NCBI GenBank assembly: GCA_026018925.1
Contig: JAKSZU010000004.1
Location: 15,964,095-16,028,094 of the forward strand
DNA: 64,000 bases
Reading direction: 5' to 3'
DNA from: Tupaia tana
Lineage: Eukaryota; Chordata; Mammalia; Scandentia; Tupaiidae
The notes beneath the pieces are model-generated. The model saw nothing but the letters and a program-made list of their open reading frames with translations, searched no databases and was not told where the DNA came from. Positions 10,914 through 21,964 of this stretch are shown in pieces (positions within the stretch are counted from its first letter, which is position 1; each line of letters starts with the position of its first letter). Both the position numbers and the translations under genes were made by a program.

Positions 10914-11179
10914 CTTTTTTTTTTTTATTTTGAGAGGTTTTAGCTATAGGGAGTGTGCGCTCACCAGAAAGACAGAGAGACAGAGAAACAGAAAGCAAGA
11001 AATCACCCTCCAGGGGGGATGGCCACGCCACAATCCCTTCTCCTCCATTCTCCTCTCAGCATCTTGGGCACACACGCACACGTGCCCTGTGTGAGTTTAA
11101 GCCACCAGGTCCAGGACTCGAACCACGGTCGACTACATGGGAGTCCAGCGACATAGTCATTACACTAACTGCTGGTCCC
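10914..11179 (-). mobile_element. Type L SINE with 14-bp TSD
   Basis: Reverse copy, T-run to head 'cattacactaactgctggtcccc'. Perfect 14-bp repeats ccaagctctgactt at 10900-10913 and 11180-11193. Confidence 0.95.
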
Positions 11180-11193
11180 CCAAGCTCTGACTT

Positions 11194-11870
11194 TAAACAA
11201 GGAATAGAGGCCACAGGGATCACTCCTGACCCCTCACGGGCAGCCCAAAGCTGGGACTCCTGAGCCAGCTCCTGCACTTCCCCTTAGCCCACCTTCAGTT
11301 AGTCTCAAAGCCCTGCAGGCTTTATCTCAAGCATGTCTTCCAAATCCACCTCCTCTCTATCCCGCCTGCTTCTGCCCTAGTTCGAATCACTGCATTGCTG
11401 CAGTGCCAGTCTCTCTGGTCTCCCCCCTGTAATTACCTGTTGCAATTCCTGAATCACACCCCTTAATGCAGATGGCACATAGTGGGTGTTCAATAAGGAA
11501 GGAAGGAAGGGAAGGAGGGAAGAAGGAAGGAGGGAAGAAAAGAAAGAAGAGACAGAGCCAGAGGGAGGGAGGAGAGACCCAGGATGTCACAAATATCACA
11601 GGTTGAGAGAAACTCTCCTCCGGGGACTATTGGCCTGAGAACCTGTGAACATGAGTGGCCCAGAGCAGGGAAAGGCATCACCAACAGCTCAGGGAGACAG
11701 AGCAAAGTGGAAATGTGTCCTCATGTGTACCACAAAAATGCAGCTGGACCGAGTTTTTCGTTTTTGAAAAATACATCACTCCTTGAGCTTCTAAACCCTT
11801 CACAGCTCCACTGCTCAAAGGTTTATTTATATTTAACCACTCCCGTTTCCCATCGCCAGCTCATTTCTGC
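11194..11870. other. Unclassified, with GGAA microsatellite
   Basis: Includes L2-like 3' text near 11455-11495 ('cacatagtgggtgttcaataagg') followed by a (GGAA)n/(GAAA)n purine tract at about 11500-11550. Nothing else was recognised. Confidence 0.5.
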
Positions 11871-11879
11871 TGTCATCCT

Positions 11880-12925
11880 TACCTCTTTCTTTTAAAGGTC
11901 AGTACTCAAACCCCCAAGTCTGCATTAGCCTCACCCCTCCGAGCCTCTCTTCAGCTAACCCTGCTGGGCACCTTCCTGAAACCCTTTTCTTTCTTGGCAT
12001 CTCTCTTACCATGTTCCTGGTTCTCCTTGCAGACAGCGCCTTCTCTGGCTCTTTGCCCTCCTCCCACCCTAAATAAAAGTAGGTGTTTCCCAGTGTTCTG
12101 TCTTTGACCCTCTTCTCTCGGTGTACACTTTAATCTGATGAGCTCATCCGTTCCTGCAGCTGCAGCTCTCGTCTTTATTTAGAGGACTCCTGAATGTAAA
12201 GCTCTAAATCTGACCTCTTGCTGCTCTGATCCCATTTTTTTTTCAACAGCCTGGTGAATATTTTCCATGCCATATCCCATAGACATCTCCAAAGGGAGTC
12301 CATCATCTAGCCCCCCGCCCCCAAGATAATTCACCTCCAGCGGTCCTTATTCTGTTGATGACACGATCATCCTCTCAATTACCCAGTCATGAAATCTCGA
12401 AGAGGTCTTTGGCATAGGTGTCCTAGACATGTATACACACTGCATACTGAATATCTCCACCTGGGCTCGAACACAGCCCAACAGGGAAAGGCATCGCCCC
12501 ACTACACACACACACACACACACTCACCTTGTTCTCTCTCCTTTAATTCCTCTCTAGCATATGCAGCACCTGATCCTTCTGCACACCTAAGCGAGAAACC
12601 TAGGCACCCTTACTCTCTAATATCTTGGCCTCATACCCCATAGTAGTAATCCTATGGATTCCTCATCATCTTTCATATAAGTCCCATTATTTCCAGCCCC
12701 ACTACTGACTTAGTTTAGGTCCTCAATAGGTCTCCTTTCTCTTGTCTAAACAATCCTCCTAGCTGGTGTTCAGCACCCACTCCCCCCCACCATCCATTCT
12801 CCACCCTACAGCTAGCATGATCCAGCTGCAATATTACTCTACTCCCTGCCTAAAACCCTCCAGCTCCTTGTTGCTCCCAGGACAATATCTGAGCTCTGTA
12901 ATGCCTCCTAGCATGTCATCTGCTT
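11880..12925 (+). mobile_element. Ancient interspersed repeat (L2-like text)
   Basis: Long pyrimidine-biased stretch with phrases typical of an old mammalian repeat: 'catatcccatagacatctccaaagg', 'tgacacgatcatcctctcaattacccagtcatgaaatctcg', 'ctccctgcctaaaaccctccagctcc'. It contains a short (CA)n at about 12506-12525. The exact family is uncertain. Confidence 0.45.
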
Positions 12926-12934
12926 TTTTAAAAA

Positions 12935-13172
12935 AGTTTATTTCTTTCTCCCATGTAAAAAAAGAGACAGACAGACAGACAGAGAGACAAGCACCCCCAA
13001 CAAGGTATTCTTACTAAGACCCAATCCCAGTCTCAACCTAGATCATGGACATGGACACACACATATGTGCCCAGTGTGTACAAGGAGGTGGCCAGGCATG
13101 AATGCAGGACCTTTGTACGTGGGTTCAGCATTGCAGAGTGTTCCATGACCACTGTGGCCACTGCGTGGCCCC
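12935..13172 (-). mobile_element. Type E SINE
   Basis: Reverse copy: 'gtttatttctttctcccatgt', GACA repeat, 'gacccaatcccagtctcaacctagatcatgg', head ending 'ccactgtggccactgcgtggccc'. Confidence 0.65.
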
Positions 13173-15110
13173 AGGCACGTGGTTCCCTTTCCCTTCCTCC
13201 CCATAAGCTCTCCACCTGGATTCCTTCTTTCAGCCTCTGCTTGGTGCTGTCCTGGTGATTCTTGCAGTTCAGAGGTTCTGTGCTCTGTTGAAGTGTCCCC
13301 CAACCCTTTCAGGCATAAGCGAGTGTTCTTTCCACTGAGCAACTGCCAGTTCATGCCACTCTCAAAACAGGCATGATGTCATGCTCAATGGAACATTACA
13401 ACATGCATTGTGCGTTTCGTCCACATGGCCATCTTCTCCAGCTAGATGGCTTCTTTGTTTCACTAGCCCTAGCACCTAGCACAGTGCCTGCATACAGGAG
13501 GCTCACTACACAGCTGCTAAGCAAAGGTCACACCTAAGCCAAGTAGGCACAACATGCACAAGGAGCTTTCTTCCTCAGATGGGAATTTCCTCTCTCTAGT
13601 GATACTCGAAGAGGCAGATACCAAAGGTGATAGTCTCTTCCTTGCATCCCAGCATTCCTAGCACTGTGAAGTATTCACCAGCTACGGGGGCCTGAAGTCT
13701 TGGAACTCCCTGTCTCTCCCTCAGCCTTGACCAGGCTGGATCCCCAATCTAGCTACTCTTTCCTCCCTTTCCTCCCTCTGCCTTTTAACTGGGGGATCCA
13801 ATGAGACTGGAGGTGCCTCAGAGGGCAAACAATGATCCTCCAGAGAGAGCATGTGTTCACCACGTTAGGTAAACATGCCAAGCTGCAGGGGCTGTCCAGC
13901 CAGGAATGGGAGCCTCTTCGAGGCAGACAGCCCCAACCTCACTCTGACGAGGGGGTGGTCAGTGGCTCTGAAGAGAAGTAGCAGGACGTTGTTTTCTCAG
14001 ATTTCATTGGTTTATTTATCCTCCGCCTGGGCTCCATCTGTACAACCTCGAAAAGGAGAAGCAGCGAGAACTCCATGCCACCGTAGGAGCCCTGTCCTCA
14101 GCCCCCAGCTCTGCAAGGATCTGGAACCAAGCTAAGTTTGGAGTTTATCCCCTGCAGGGTACAAGTCTGGGAGGGCCTTAAGCCCTGAGGTTCAACTGCC
14201 CGAAGAGAGATCTACAACAGCTACACCAAAAAGGGAGCATGAACATAGGCCTGAGTTCTGACTCCTGCTTCATTCCCTCTGCAGTCCCCTCAGCAGAGCC
14301 AAGAGGTTCAGGGGGGTATGGAGAGGAGGGCCAGGATTGCTCCGGAGAAGAGGCCCAGAGAGCCCAAGTTTGACCTTTCCCACTGCAGCTAAGAGAGGCA
14401 GCTGCTGGGTGGAGATACTGGGGTTGTGCAGTTTCTCACTTCTCTGTCATCCCAATGGGGGAACCTGCTGTGCCCATTCTCGGGGGGTGCAATAGCTGGG
14501 AAGGCTATCACTATCAAGGGCCCTGTGGCTGACTTGGGTTTTGCAGGGTTCTGGGCAGCATTCGGGTCCCTGAACTCAGAGACAATAGGGCAATTCTCTC
14601 CTGGGTGCTTGGGAAAAATGGGGCTTCTCACCAATGGATGGGCTAAGGAGAGGAATACAAAATGTGGAAATCAAGAGGGCAGGATATGTCTAAGGGATGC
14701 TGAATGACTGCTCTCAAACATCCTTGGGAGGAGGAACCACTCCAAAGAGCAGAATCGCAGAAGCTCAGTATTTACCTAGATTCACATCTTCCCTTGTCCC
14801 AGCCTTGAGGTACAAAGTACAACGTAGCCAGGCTGGGTACAGAGCTTTGTCCAACCCTTCTAGACCTGAACCTAAGAATGGCTTCAGTGACAACTCAGTG
14901 GAGAAGCTTAGGGAGTTCCTGGGGCCTGTACCACTCATGAGGATGCTACTCTGTGGTCAAGTTGGGTCGCTGTTCATCTCATCCCCGCCCCCCAAAAATG
15001 TGTGTGCTCTCCTGGTATCACATGGCATACTTGAGCCATAGTTCTCAGACCCGGAGACTTTGAAGCAGGCCCCTTCCTCCAGAGCCTAGACCTATCACTC
15101 AGGCTGGGCA
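13173..15110. other. Unique sequence with an L2 tail remnant
   Basis: 'cactagccctagcacctagcacagtgcctg' (about 13460-13495) is L2 3'-end text. The remainder to 15110, including the moderately GC-rich 13870-14700, shows no exon or repeat I can name. Confidence 0.45.
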
Positions 15111-15113
15111 TTG

Positions 15114-15375
15114 GGACCAGCAGTTGGCGTAATGGCTATGTCGCTGGACTACCACGTAGTCGACCACGGTTCGCATCCCGGACCCGGTGGCTTAAATCTC
15201 ATGCTGGGCGCGTGTCCATGTGTGCCCAAGATCCCGAGAGGAGAATGGAGGAGAAGGGATTGCGGCATGGCCATCCCCCCTGGGGGATGATTTCTCGCTT
15301 TCTGTCTCTCTGTCTCTCTCTTTCTGGCGAGCGCACGCGCCCTAAAGCAAAAACCTCTCAAAAATAAAAATAAAA
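15114..15375 (+). mobile_element. Type L SINE, young
   Basis: 'gggaccagcagttggcgtaatggctatgtcgctgg', CpG-rich head, complete body, 'gagcgcacgcgccctaaagc' and an A-rich tail. Near-identical to the copies at 15436 and 37545. Confidence 0.95.
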
Positions 15376-15435
15376 AAAATGAAGGGTAGGGTCTCCTATC
15401 TGCTCAGGGTTTAAGACAAATAACAAGAGCCTATG

Positions 15436-15695
15436 GGAACCAGCAGTTAGCGTAATGGCTATGTCGCTGGACTCCCACGTAGTCGACCACAGTTCGCGTC
15501 CCGGACCTGGTGGCTTAAAACTCACGCCGGGCGCATGTGCGTGCGTGCCCAAGATCCCGAGAGGAGACTGGAGGAGAAGGGATTGCGGCATGACCATCCC
15601 CTCTGGGGGGTGATTTCTCATTTTCTGTCTCTCTGTCTCTCTGTCTGTCTGGCGAGTGCACGCGCCCTATAGTGAAAACCTCTCCAAAAAAAAAA
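15436..15695 (+). mobile_element. Type L SINE, young, 11-bp TSD
   Basis: 'gaaccagcagttagcgtaatggctatgtcgctgg', head with intact CpGs and a 12-nt A tail. Perfect repeat aagagcctatg at 15425-15435 and 15696-15706. Confidence 0.95.
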
Positions 15696-15706
15696 AAGAG
15701 CCTATG

Positions 15707-16255
15707 AAGAGGCACCGCCCAGAGTATGGGGAGCTGGCAGGCCGGTGGGCATTGAGGAGGGACATGGGCACAAAATTGAAGACTTCTTACCATTGCTCGT
15801 GGAATGTCCTTCTCATCTGCCCTTACTCCTTTGCTGTCTTACTTCCCTGGCCTAGTACTGGGCCCCAAGACTACACTGTCTGATCTATTCACACTCAACA
15901 AAGCTCTCTGTCCTGAAGATCTGAGAACCTGCCAACAGCTTCTTTGATATATACAGAGTAAAAAGCTCCAATGTCAAACCCAAGGATAGGAAAGAGTTGG
16001 GCTGAAGGGCAACCCATTGATCTGGAGGCTGGAATCAGCTGAGAAGAGAATGGAGAGACACAAAGATCTGTCTTTTCCCCAGAAATCATCTGAGGCAAAC
16101 CTGTGGGTCTGGAAACCCAATGCCCTATGACAGAGCGGTTTCTTCATGTGGCCATTCGGGGAGCCAGTGAAGTCGCAGCAGGAATCTCATAGCAAGTGGG
16201 CAGAAGGCAATGGCTTTCCCAGCTCACCCTCCCTACCCACACTCTTTTTTTGGAA
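15707..16255. other. Unique sequence, no feature seen
   Basis: No repeat text, exon or motif cluster was recognised. Confidence 0.5.
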
Positions 16256-16609
16256 TTTTCTTCTTTATCTCCACTGTTTGCATTATTCTAGTTCAGACCT
16301 GTCTTCATCCTTTCTCCTAAATTTATTAATAAGCTCCTCATTTCTCATCTGTAATTCTGATTCCTTAACTCTTCCTCCAAACTCTGTCAAGAGTGTTTCT
16401 TCTAAATTGCAAACTCAATCATGTCTCACTCCTTTCTTACCACCCTTGAAGCTCCTTTTTGCTGATAGGAACAAGTCCAGACTTCTTATTGTCAAGTTCA
16501 AAGTTCTTCATGATCTGACCTCACCTACCTCCCCAGTCTCAGCTCCTGTGGCTCCTCTAGGCCTACCCTAAATTCCAGCTGCACTGAACTAATTAAAAGT
16601 CCCAATTTA

Positions 16610-16745
16610 GGGTGCCAGCAGGTGATATGATGGTTAAGGTACTGGACTCCCACATGTCTGACCATGGTTTGAGTCCTGAACCTGGCAGCTTGCTTTTTCA
16701 CTTTCCCTTTCTGTTTGCATTCTAGTGAGTGCACATGCCCTATAG
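16610..16745 (+). mobile_element. SINE with type S head and type L tail
   Basis: Head 'gtgccagcaggtgatatgatggttaagg' runs straight into 'cagcttgctttttcactttccc' as in type S, but ends 'tagtgagtgcacatgccctatagaaaaaa' as in type L. It looks like an intermediate or recombinant of the two subfamilies. Confidence 0.75.
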
Positions 16746-16752
16746 AAAAAAT

Positions 16753-16996
16753 ATTTTTTTGAGAGATTTGTGCTATAGAGCATGTGTGCTCGCCAGAGAC
16801 AGAAAAACAGAAAGCCAGAAATCACCCCCCAGGGGAAAGGCCACACCACAATCCTGTCTCCTCTGTTTTCCTCTCAGCATTTTGGGCATGCACGCACACA
16901 TGCCCAGTGTGAGTTTTAAGCCACCAGGTCCAGGACTTAAATCACAGTCAACTACGTGGAGTTCAGCAATGTAAGCATTATGCCATCTGCTGGTCC
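16753..16996 (-). mobile_element. Type L SINE inserted in another SINE's tail
   Basis: Reverse copy inserted at the tail of the SINE at 16610. The target word 'ccctatagaaaaaa' is duplicated on both sides (about 16738-16752 and 16997-17011). The two SINEs form a tail-to-tail inverted pair. Confidence 0.9.
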
Positions 16997-17383
16997 CCCT
17001 ATAGAAAAAAAATTTTAAATAGTAATAATAATAAAAAGTTAAATAATTTTTTAATCCCAATTTACTTTCAACTCTCCTTTGTACAGCTTTCCCTCTGCCT
17101 AGAATGCCCAGTCTTGCCTCATCACCTGTTGAGTTTATATGCATCTTCTAAGACTCAGCTTAAGTGACACAGCCTCCTTGAAGCATTCCTTGATATTGCT
17201 GACCATTCTTTCCTTTGTGCTTCCTCCCAGAATTGAATTCTATTACCACACCATTTTCTAATCATCTGTCCACATGTTTTTCTCCCCTCCTGGACTACAA
17301 GCATCTTAAAGAAAGATACTATATTTCCTTAGATTTGACTCAGTACCTGGCACATAAAACTTGCTCAATAAATAGTTAATCAG

Positions 17384-17520
17384 GGGCCGGCAGGTACCGT
17401 GGTGGTTAAGGGCACTGGACTCCCACATGGCCGACTGTGGTTTGAGTCCTGGACCTGGTGGCTCACTTTCTCACTCTCTCTCTCTCGATCTCTTTTTCTC
17501 TCTCTATCCTTCTCTGGTCA
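17384..17520 (+). mobile_element. Type S SINE
   Basis: 'ggggccggcaggtaccgtggtggttaaggg...ggtttgagtcctggacctgg', CT-rich part and 'ctctggtcaaat', followed by a GATA microsatellite in place of the usual A/T-rich tail. Confidence 0.9.
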
Positions 17521-17523
17521 AAT

Positions 17524-17570
<47 letters not shown>

Positions 17571-17584
17571 TAAATAATAGATAA

Positions 17585-17614
<30 letters not shown>
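17524..17614 (+). repeat. (GATA)n microsatellite
   Basis: Two blocks of tandem gata separated by 'tataaataataaataa'-like sequence. It lies in the tail of the type S SINE. Confidence 0.95.
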
Positions 17615-17616
<2 letters not shown>

Positions 17617-17719
17617 ATTTAAATAAAATAATTTGTTAAAAAAAATAGTCAATAAATGACCTGAATGGACAAATAACTCCCCTCTCTAACTCAAGACCTG
17701 GCTCGTAAACCTGCACCTC

Positions 17720-17928
17720 CTTTTTTTTCCCCCAATTATTTATTTTAATGTTTTATTTTTAATTTGCTATAGGACACATGTGCTTACCAGAGAGGACAAA
17801 GATGGAGAGAGATAGGGAGTGAGGAAGCAATCCACCAGGACTGGGACTCGAGCTGTGGTCAGCCATGTAGGAGTCCAGCACCGTGTGGGAGTCCAACACC
17901 TTAACCAGCACACTACCTTCTGCTCCTC
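17720..17928 (-). mobile_element. SINE, type S head with type L tail and head duplication
   Basis: Reverse copy with type L end text ('gctataggacacatgtgcttaccagag') joined to a type S body. The head repeats 'gggagtccagcacc'/'gggagtccaacacc', an internal duplication of about 17 bp. Confidence 0.7.
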
Positions 17929-18021
17929 CTGCCCTCTTTTTAATGAAACTCCCTCAGACTAGCTAGACCGAATTTCAGATATATCTTTCCCTCTCTTTTC
18001 TCTTCCTGGGTGCTCCTAATG

Positions 18022-18262
18022 TTCTTTTTTTTTTTAAGTTTATTTTATTTTTTCCATGAGCATGTGAGCAAGCAAGAGGCAGCACCCCTAACAGGGTCTC
18101 TCTTTTTTTTTCTAATGGGGTCTTGACACTGCTCTCTACCCTCAGCTTTAGCCAGACCTGGATCATGGGGCTATGCATGCCCTGTGTTCTCAGAGAGGTC
18201 TCTGGATGTGAACCTGGAACCTTCCCATGTGGGCCAGCCTTGCTGTGCCACCATGTGGCCCC
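18022..18262 (-). mobile_element. Type E SINE
   Basis: Reverse copy: poly-T, 'ccatgagcatgtgagcaagcaag', 'ttagccagacctggatcatgggg', 'agagaggtctctggatgtgaacctgg', head 'gctgtgccaccatgtggcccc'. Confidence 0.75.
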
Positions 18263-18855
18263 GCATAGTGTTAATTTATAATCACAGCTCCCCTCAGTAC
18301 AAATATTGTTAAATGGGGAGGGGGTACCCAAGCATCTCGCTACACTGCTGAGCTGAATGTCCTTGCCCAGTGAAAACTCCAGGAGGCCAAAGATGGCAAA
18401 GATGATCCCTGTGTTAGTGAGGACCTGTGGGGCTGAACTGAAGGAGTTTCTCTCTGCTTAGCTCTGAAATCTACCAATTATTTTGAGTCTTAAGTTTCAG
18501 AGCTGCTAGTTACCTTTCCCTCTCTGTCTGAATGTCTTTTCTTGGGAATAAGGGTCTTTTCTTGGCAATAAGAATCTTTTTTTCCTTGGGAATTCTGACT
18601 ACCTGTTTATTCCCCATAGAGTAGATTAAATTTCCCTTTACTGCTCTTCTAATACTACTGCACTGTCTTTCAATATCTATTCTTTTTTAAAATTTATTTT
18701 ATAATTTCTGGTTTACATTTAATTGTACATTTTCATGGGTACAGTATGTATTTTCAAAGCATGCATGTTGTGTGTGATAATCACATCAAGGATATTAGCA
18801 TCATCTTCAACAAAGAACATTACATTATGTTGTGCACCTTCAATATTCAGTCTAC

Positions 18856-19031
18856 AGGGGCCAGCAGGTGGCGTGGTGGTTAAGGGTGCTGGATTCCTAC
18901 ATGGTCTACCGCAGTTCAAGTCCTGGACCTGGCAGCTTGCTTTCTCACTTTCCCTCTCTCTCCCTTGCTCTCTCTCTGTCCCTCTCTGGTCAAATTAAAG
19001 TAAGTAAATAAATAAAATAATTATTTGAAAA
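18856..19031 (+). mobile_element. Type S SINE with 14-bp TSD
   Basis: 'ggggccagcaggtggcgtggtggttaagggtgctgg', B-box-like GTTCAAGTCC, 'ggtcaaattaaagtaag'. Flanks aatattcagtctac (18842-18855) and aatattcggtctac (19032-19045) differ at one base. Carries a CTCF-like 14-mer at 18861-18874. Confidence 0.95.
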
Positions 19032-19499
19032 AATATTCGGTCTACTAGTTGTTTTTGTTTTCTGTATGATTTTTTTTTTTTTTGAGATACCTGTATATCT
19101 ATAGGTAGAGAATATACAGATGCAGAGATTGGCAACATCCTTTTTAACTCTGTTGTGGTATACCGTTCCACAGCCTGTTGGCCTTGTTTATGTGCATTCG
19201 TGTGTCTCTTGATCATTTCCCCCCTGCATTCCCTTTCCACCCCCTCAACCCCCCACCCCCTTGCTGTCTCTGGCATCTACAGTTGCCCTCTCTACTTCTA
19301 TGCTGTCGAGTTTTCAGTTTCCACCATAGAGTGGATACATTAAGTGTATGTTATGTGGGGACATACAGTGTTTATCTTTCATAGCCTGGCTTTTCACTTA
19401 GTGTTACATCATCTAGATCCATCCACTTTATGTTGAATGACAAGATTTCATTGTCCTTTATAGCCAAATAATATTCCATCGTGTGTTTGTGCTGCATTT

Positions 19500-19762
19500 T
19501 CTTTTTTTTTTTTTTTTTTCTTTTTTGGTTTTGCAATAGGCTGTATGTGCTTGCTTGAGAGGAAGAAAGTGAGAGAGAGAGAGAGAGTAATCACTCCCCA
19601 CCATGCCACAATCCCTTCTCCTCTATTCTCCTCTTGGGATTTTTGGGCATGCATATGCACGTGCCCTGCATGATTTTTAAACCGCCATCTCCAGGACTTG
19701 AAACATGCAGCCAGCCATGTGGGATCCAGCCACCTTAACCTCCATGCCACCTGCTGGCCCAA
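19500..19762 (-). mobile_element. Type L SINE
   Basis: Reverse copy: T-run, 'gcaataggctgtatgtgcttgc', body 'cacaatcccttctcctctattctcctcttggg', head ending 'catgccacctgctggccc'. The flanking word 'tgtgctgcattttctt' recurs as 'tgtgccacattttctt' after it. Confidence 0.9.
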
Positions 19763-19780
19763 TATGTGCCACATTTTCTT

Positions 19781-19881
19781 TTTTTCTTTTTTAAGTTTAC
19801 TTAACAAAAAGTTTATTATGAAAATGTACATGACCTGATTTTTACATCATAGTAAAACAGGCCCATTGATGAAGGGGCTGT
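19781..19881 (-). pseudogene. Short 5'-truncated retrocopy of an unidentified RNA
   Basis: Read on the minus strand, about 75 nt of non-SINE sequence ends with a polyadenylation signal AATAAA, about 20 nt more, then an A-rich tail. It is bracketed by the perfect 12-bp repeat ccacattttctt (19769-19780 and 19882-19893). This is the signature of L1-mediated retroposition of an mRNA 3' end. The source gene is unknown. Confidence 0.55.
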
Positions 19882-20025
19882 CCACATTTTCTTAATCCGG
19901 TCATCGGCATCTGTTCTCTTCTCCCCTTCCCCAACCCAGTCGAGAATCTCTCCCTTTGAGCGTCTGTGGTTGCCTACATCTTTGTTACAGCACTCATTAG
20001 GTCAGCTGGTGCTGACAGTGTGTTT

Positions 20026-20296
20026 CCTTTTTTTTTTTTTTTTTTGGAAAGGTTTTTCACTATAGGGCACGTGCGCTCGCCAGACAGACAGAGACATAGA
20101 GACAGAAAGCGAGAAATTACCTCCCAGGGGGGATGGTCACGCCGCAATCCCTTCTCCTCCATTCTCCTCTTGGGATCTTGGGCATGCACGCACACGCGCC
20201 CGGTGTGAGTTGTAAGCCACTGGGTCCGAGACGCGAACCGCGGTCGACTACGTGGGAGTCCAGCAACATAGCCATTACGCTAACTGCTGGTTCCCA
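20026..20296 (-). mobile_element. Type L SINE, young, 11-bp TSD
   Basis: Reverse copy with poly-T and a CpG-rich head ('acgcgaaccgcggtcgactacg'). Perfect repeat acagtgtgttt at 20015-20025 and 20297-20307. Confidence 0.95.
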
Positions 20297-20599
20297 ACAG
20301 TGTGTTTTCTAATCTCCTTATAGAAGTGTCAGCATCCAGATAGAAACTATTTGTGTTTATATCCTACATAATGCTTTGCGCATAGTAGGCATTCCATATA
20401 TATTTATTTCATTCTGTTGAAATCCCTTGAAAACCAGGATTACTCATACTCATCTATTCATTCACCAAACAAGCCCTGATTAATGGAAACATATGAGTGT
20501 GTCTTTCATAATTTTGTCCAAATACTTTTTAATTCCTTTATGTTTTCTCCCAGACTCACCACTTGGGATACTGAATTTCTTAAACTCAGTGGCCACTAT

Positions 20600-21077
20600 A
20601 TAAAATAACGATCACTTTTATTCACACCAAATGTGCTCGAGTTTCAAAGCAAACCCACTGTGCCCACAGTTTCAGGAGTTTGTAAAGTCTCTAGTCACCT
20701 TCTCTGTACCGTTTGTGATTTCCTTCACGTCCCTAGCAGCCTCCTCATTTCCAGACTTGAGAGTGAGTCATTTAGTCTTTCCTGCTAAGGAGGTTGTGCA
20801 GCTCCTGGATTTTCTCCAAGATGAGAAAGGACAGCATGGCCCGGCTGAGCCCTGCAGGTAGGATTGCTCCAGCGCCGGCCGGACACCTCGAGGAGTATGT
20901 TCTCCTTCTTTGACATCTTATTCGCAGTTCTTTTAGCCTTTTGGCCAACAGCCTCGAGGAACTGTCTAAATGAAGAAGGATTTCCAAGTCCTTTGCCAGA
21001 ACCGCGGCTGGCCATGCAGAGTTGAGCACTAGAGAGAGCGTTTTGATGTGTTTATCACAAAAGGGATTGCCTTGCAC
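20600..21077 (-). pseudogene. Unidentified exon-like or retrocopy segment
   Basis: On the minus strand two overlapping frames look protein-like. One starts at the ATG ending at 21015 and reads into a Lys-rich stretch (KRTANKMSKKENILLEV). The other stays open to TAA at about 20772 and ends LEKIQELHNLLSRKD. About 130-150 nt beyond the stop is an AATAAA (about 20615). A splice-acceptor-like 'ctacctgcag' occurs at about 20856-20865. It could be a frameshifted processed pseudogene or the terminal exon of a minus-strand gene. I do not recognise the protein. Confidence 0.3.
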
Positions 21078-21369
21078 TTGCCCACATTTAATTGAGTCTG
21101 TACCCTTTTGCCCTCAACTCTTCCTGCCAACTTGATCCAGAAGGATGCTGGAGAACAGCATCCCGTGGCCCATCCTCCACCTTCATATGCATGCTGAGAG
21201 CTGGGTGCCTGGGGCTCTTCTCTGGTACCATGTGAAATACATCATGTGAAATATCAGAGTCCCTTCCATTTCTCCCTGTCCATCTAAGCAAACACTAATA
21301 TGCAAGACTTTGTCTAAGTCTTCTAGGATCTTTAAGGTTTGGAGAAAAATAATAGATACATAAAATTGT

Positions 21370-21640
21370 CCTATTTGTGGCAGTGTCTACTGCCTATTGA
21401 GCAGGTCCTGTATGCTAGGTACTTTACATACATTCTTTATATTGAATATTAAGTTGATTCCTTACAATATTCCCGCAAGGTAAGTATTTTAACCTCATTT
21501 TATGGATGAAGACATGGAAACACAGAAGAGTTTAGTTTTCCCCAGATCACACAGCTAGTAACTTCACAGAGCTGGAGTTCAGATGCAGATGAGTCTGACT
21601 CTAAAGCCTCAGTCCTTTGCCAACTACATTACTCAGTCTC
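21370..21640 (-). mobile_element. MIR SINE fossil
   Basis: 'gtatgctaggtactttacatacattc', 'cctcattttatggatgaagacatggaaaca', 'ccccagatcacacagctagtaac', 'gagtctgactctaaagcc'. Well-preserved reverse MIR. Confidence 0.85.
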
Positions 21641-21763
21641 AACATATCGTAATTAATACAACACATACCTGGCCTGGTGAAAGTGGTTAATTACTGGACT
21701 GTTCTGATCTCTCTCAGGGTACCTGTCACCTGTGTCAATCTAATCTTTTCAGATCTTAATTTA

Positions 21764-21947
21764 TTTTTTTATTTAAATAATTATTTTATTTAACTTTATT
21801 TTATTATTATTATTATTTTCCAATTTGATCGGAGAAAGACAGAGAGAGAGGGAGAGTAAGAAAGCAAGCCACCAGGTCTGTGACTTGAACTATGGTTGCC
21901 CATGTGGGAGTCCAGAGCCTTTAGCCACCATGCCACCTGCCGGCCCC
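21764..21947 (-). mobile_element. Type S SINE with 16-bp TSD
   Basis: Reverse copy: A/T-rich tail, 'ccaatttgatcggagaaagacag', head 'catgccacctgccggcccc'. Flanks ttcagatcttaattta (21748-21763) and ttcagaccttaattta (21948-21963) differ at one base. Confidence 0.95.
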
Positions 21948-21964
21948 TTCAGACCTTAATTTAA

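Larger units (their letters stand above)
16256..17383 (+). mobile_element. L2 LINE 3' region, split by SINEs
   Basis: Recognisable L2 text: 'gaacaagtccagacttcttattgtcaagttcaaagttcttcatgatctgacctc', 'ttccctctgcctagaatgccc', 'cctccttgaagcattccttg', ending 'cagtacctggcacataaaacttgctcaataaatag'. Interrupted at about 16610-17010 by two SINEs. Confidence 0.8.
18690..19960 (+). mobile_element. L1 3' end (L1M-like), with insertions
   Basis: L1 3'-UTR text: 'catgggtacagtatgtattttc', 'tgtgataatcacatcaaggatattagcatcatc', 'cctggcttttcacttagtgttacatcatctagatccatccac', 'ccaaataatattccatcgtgtg'. The text resumes at 19882 ('ccacattttcttaatccggtcatcggcatctg') after two or three inserted retroposons. Confidence 0.8.
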
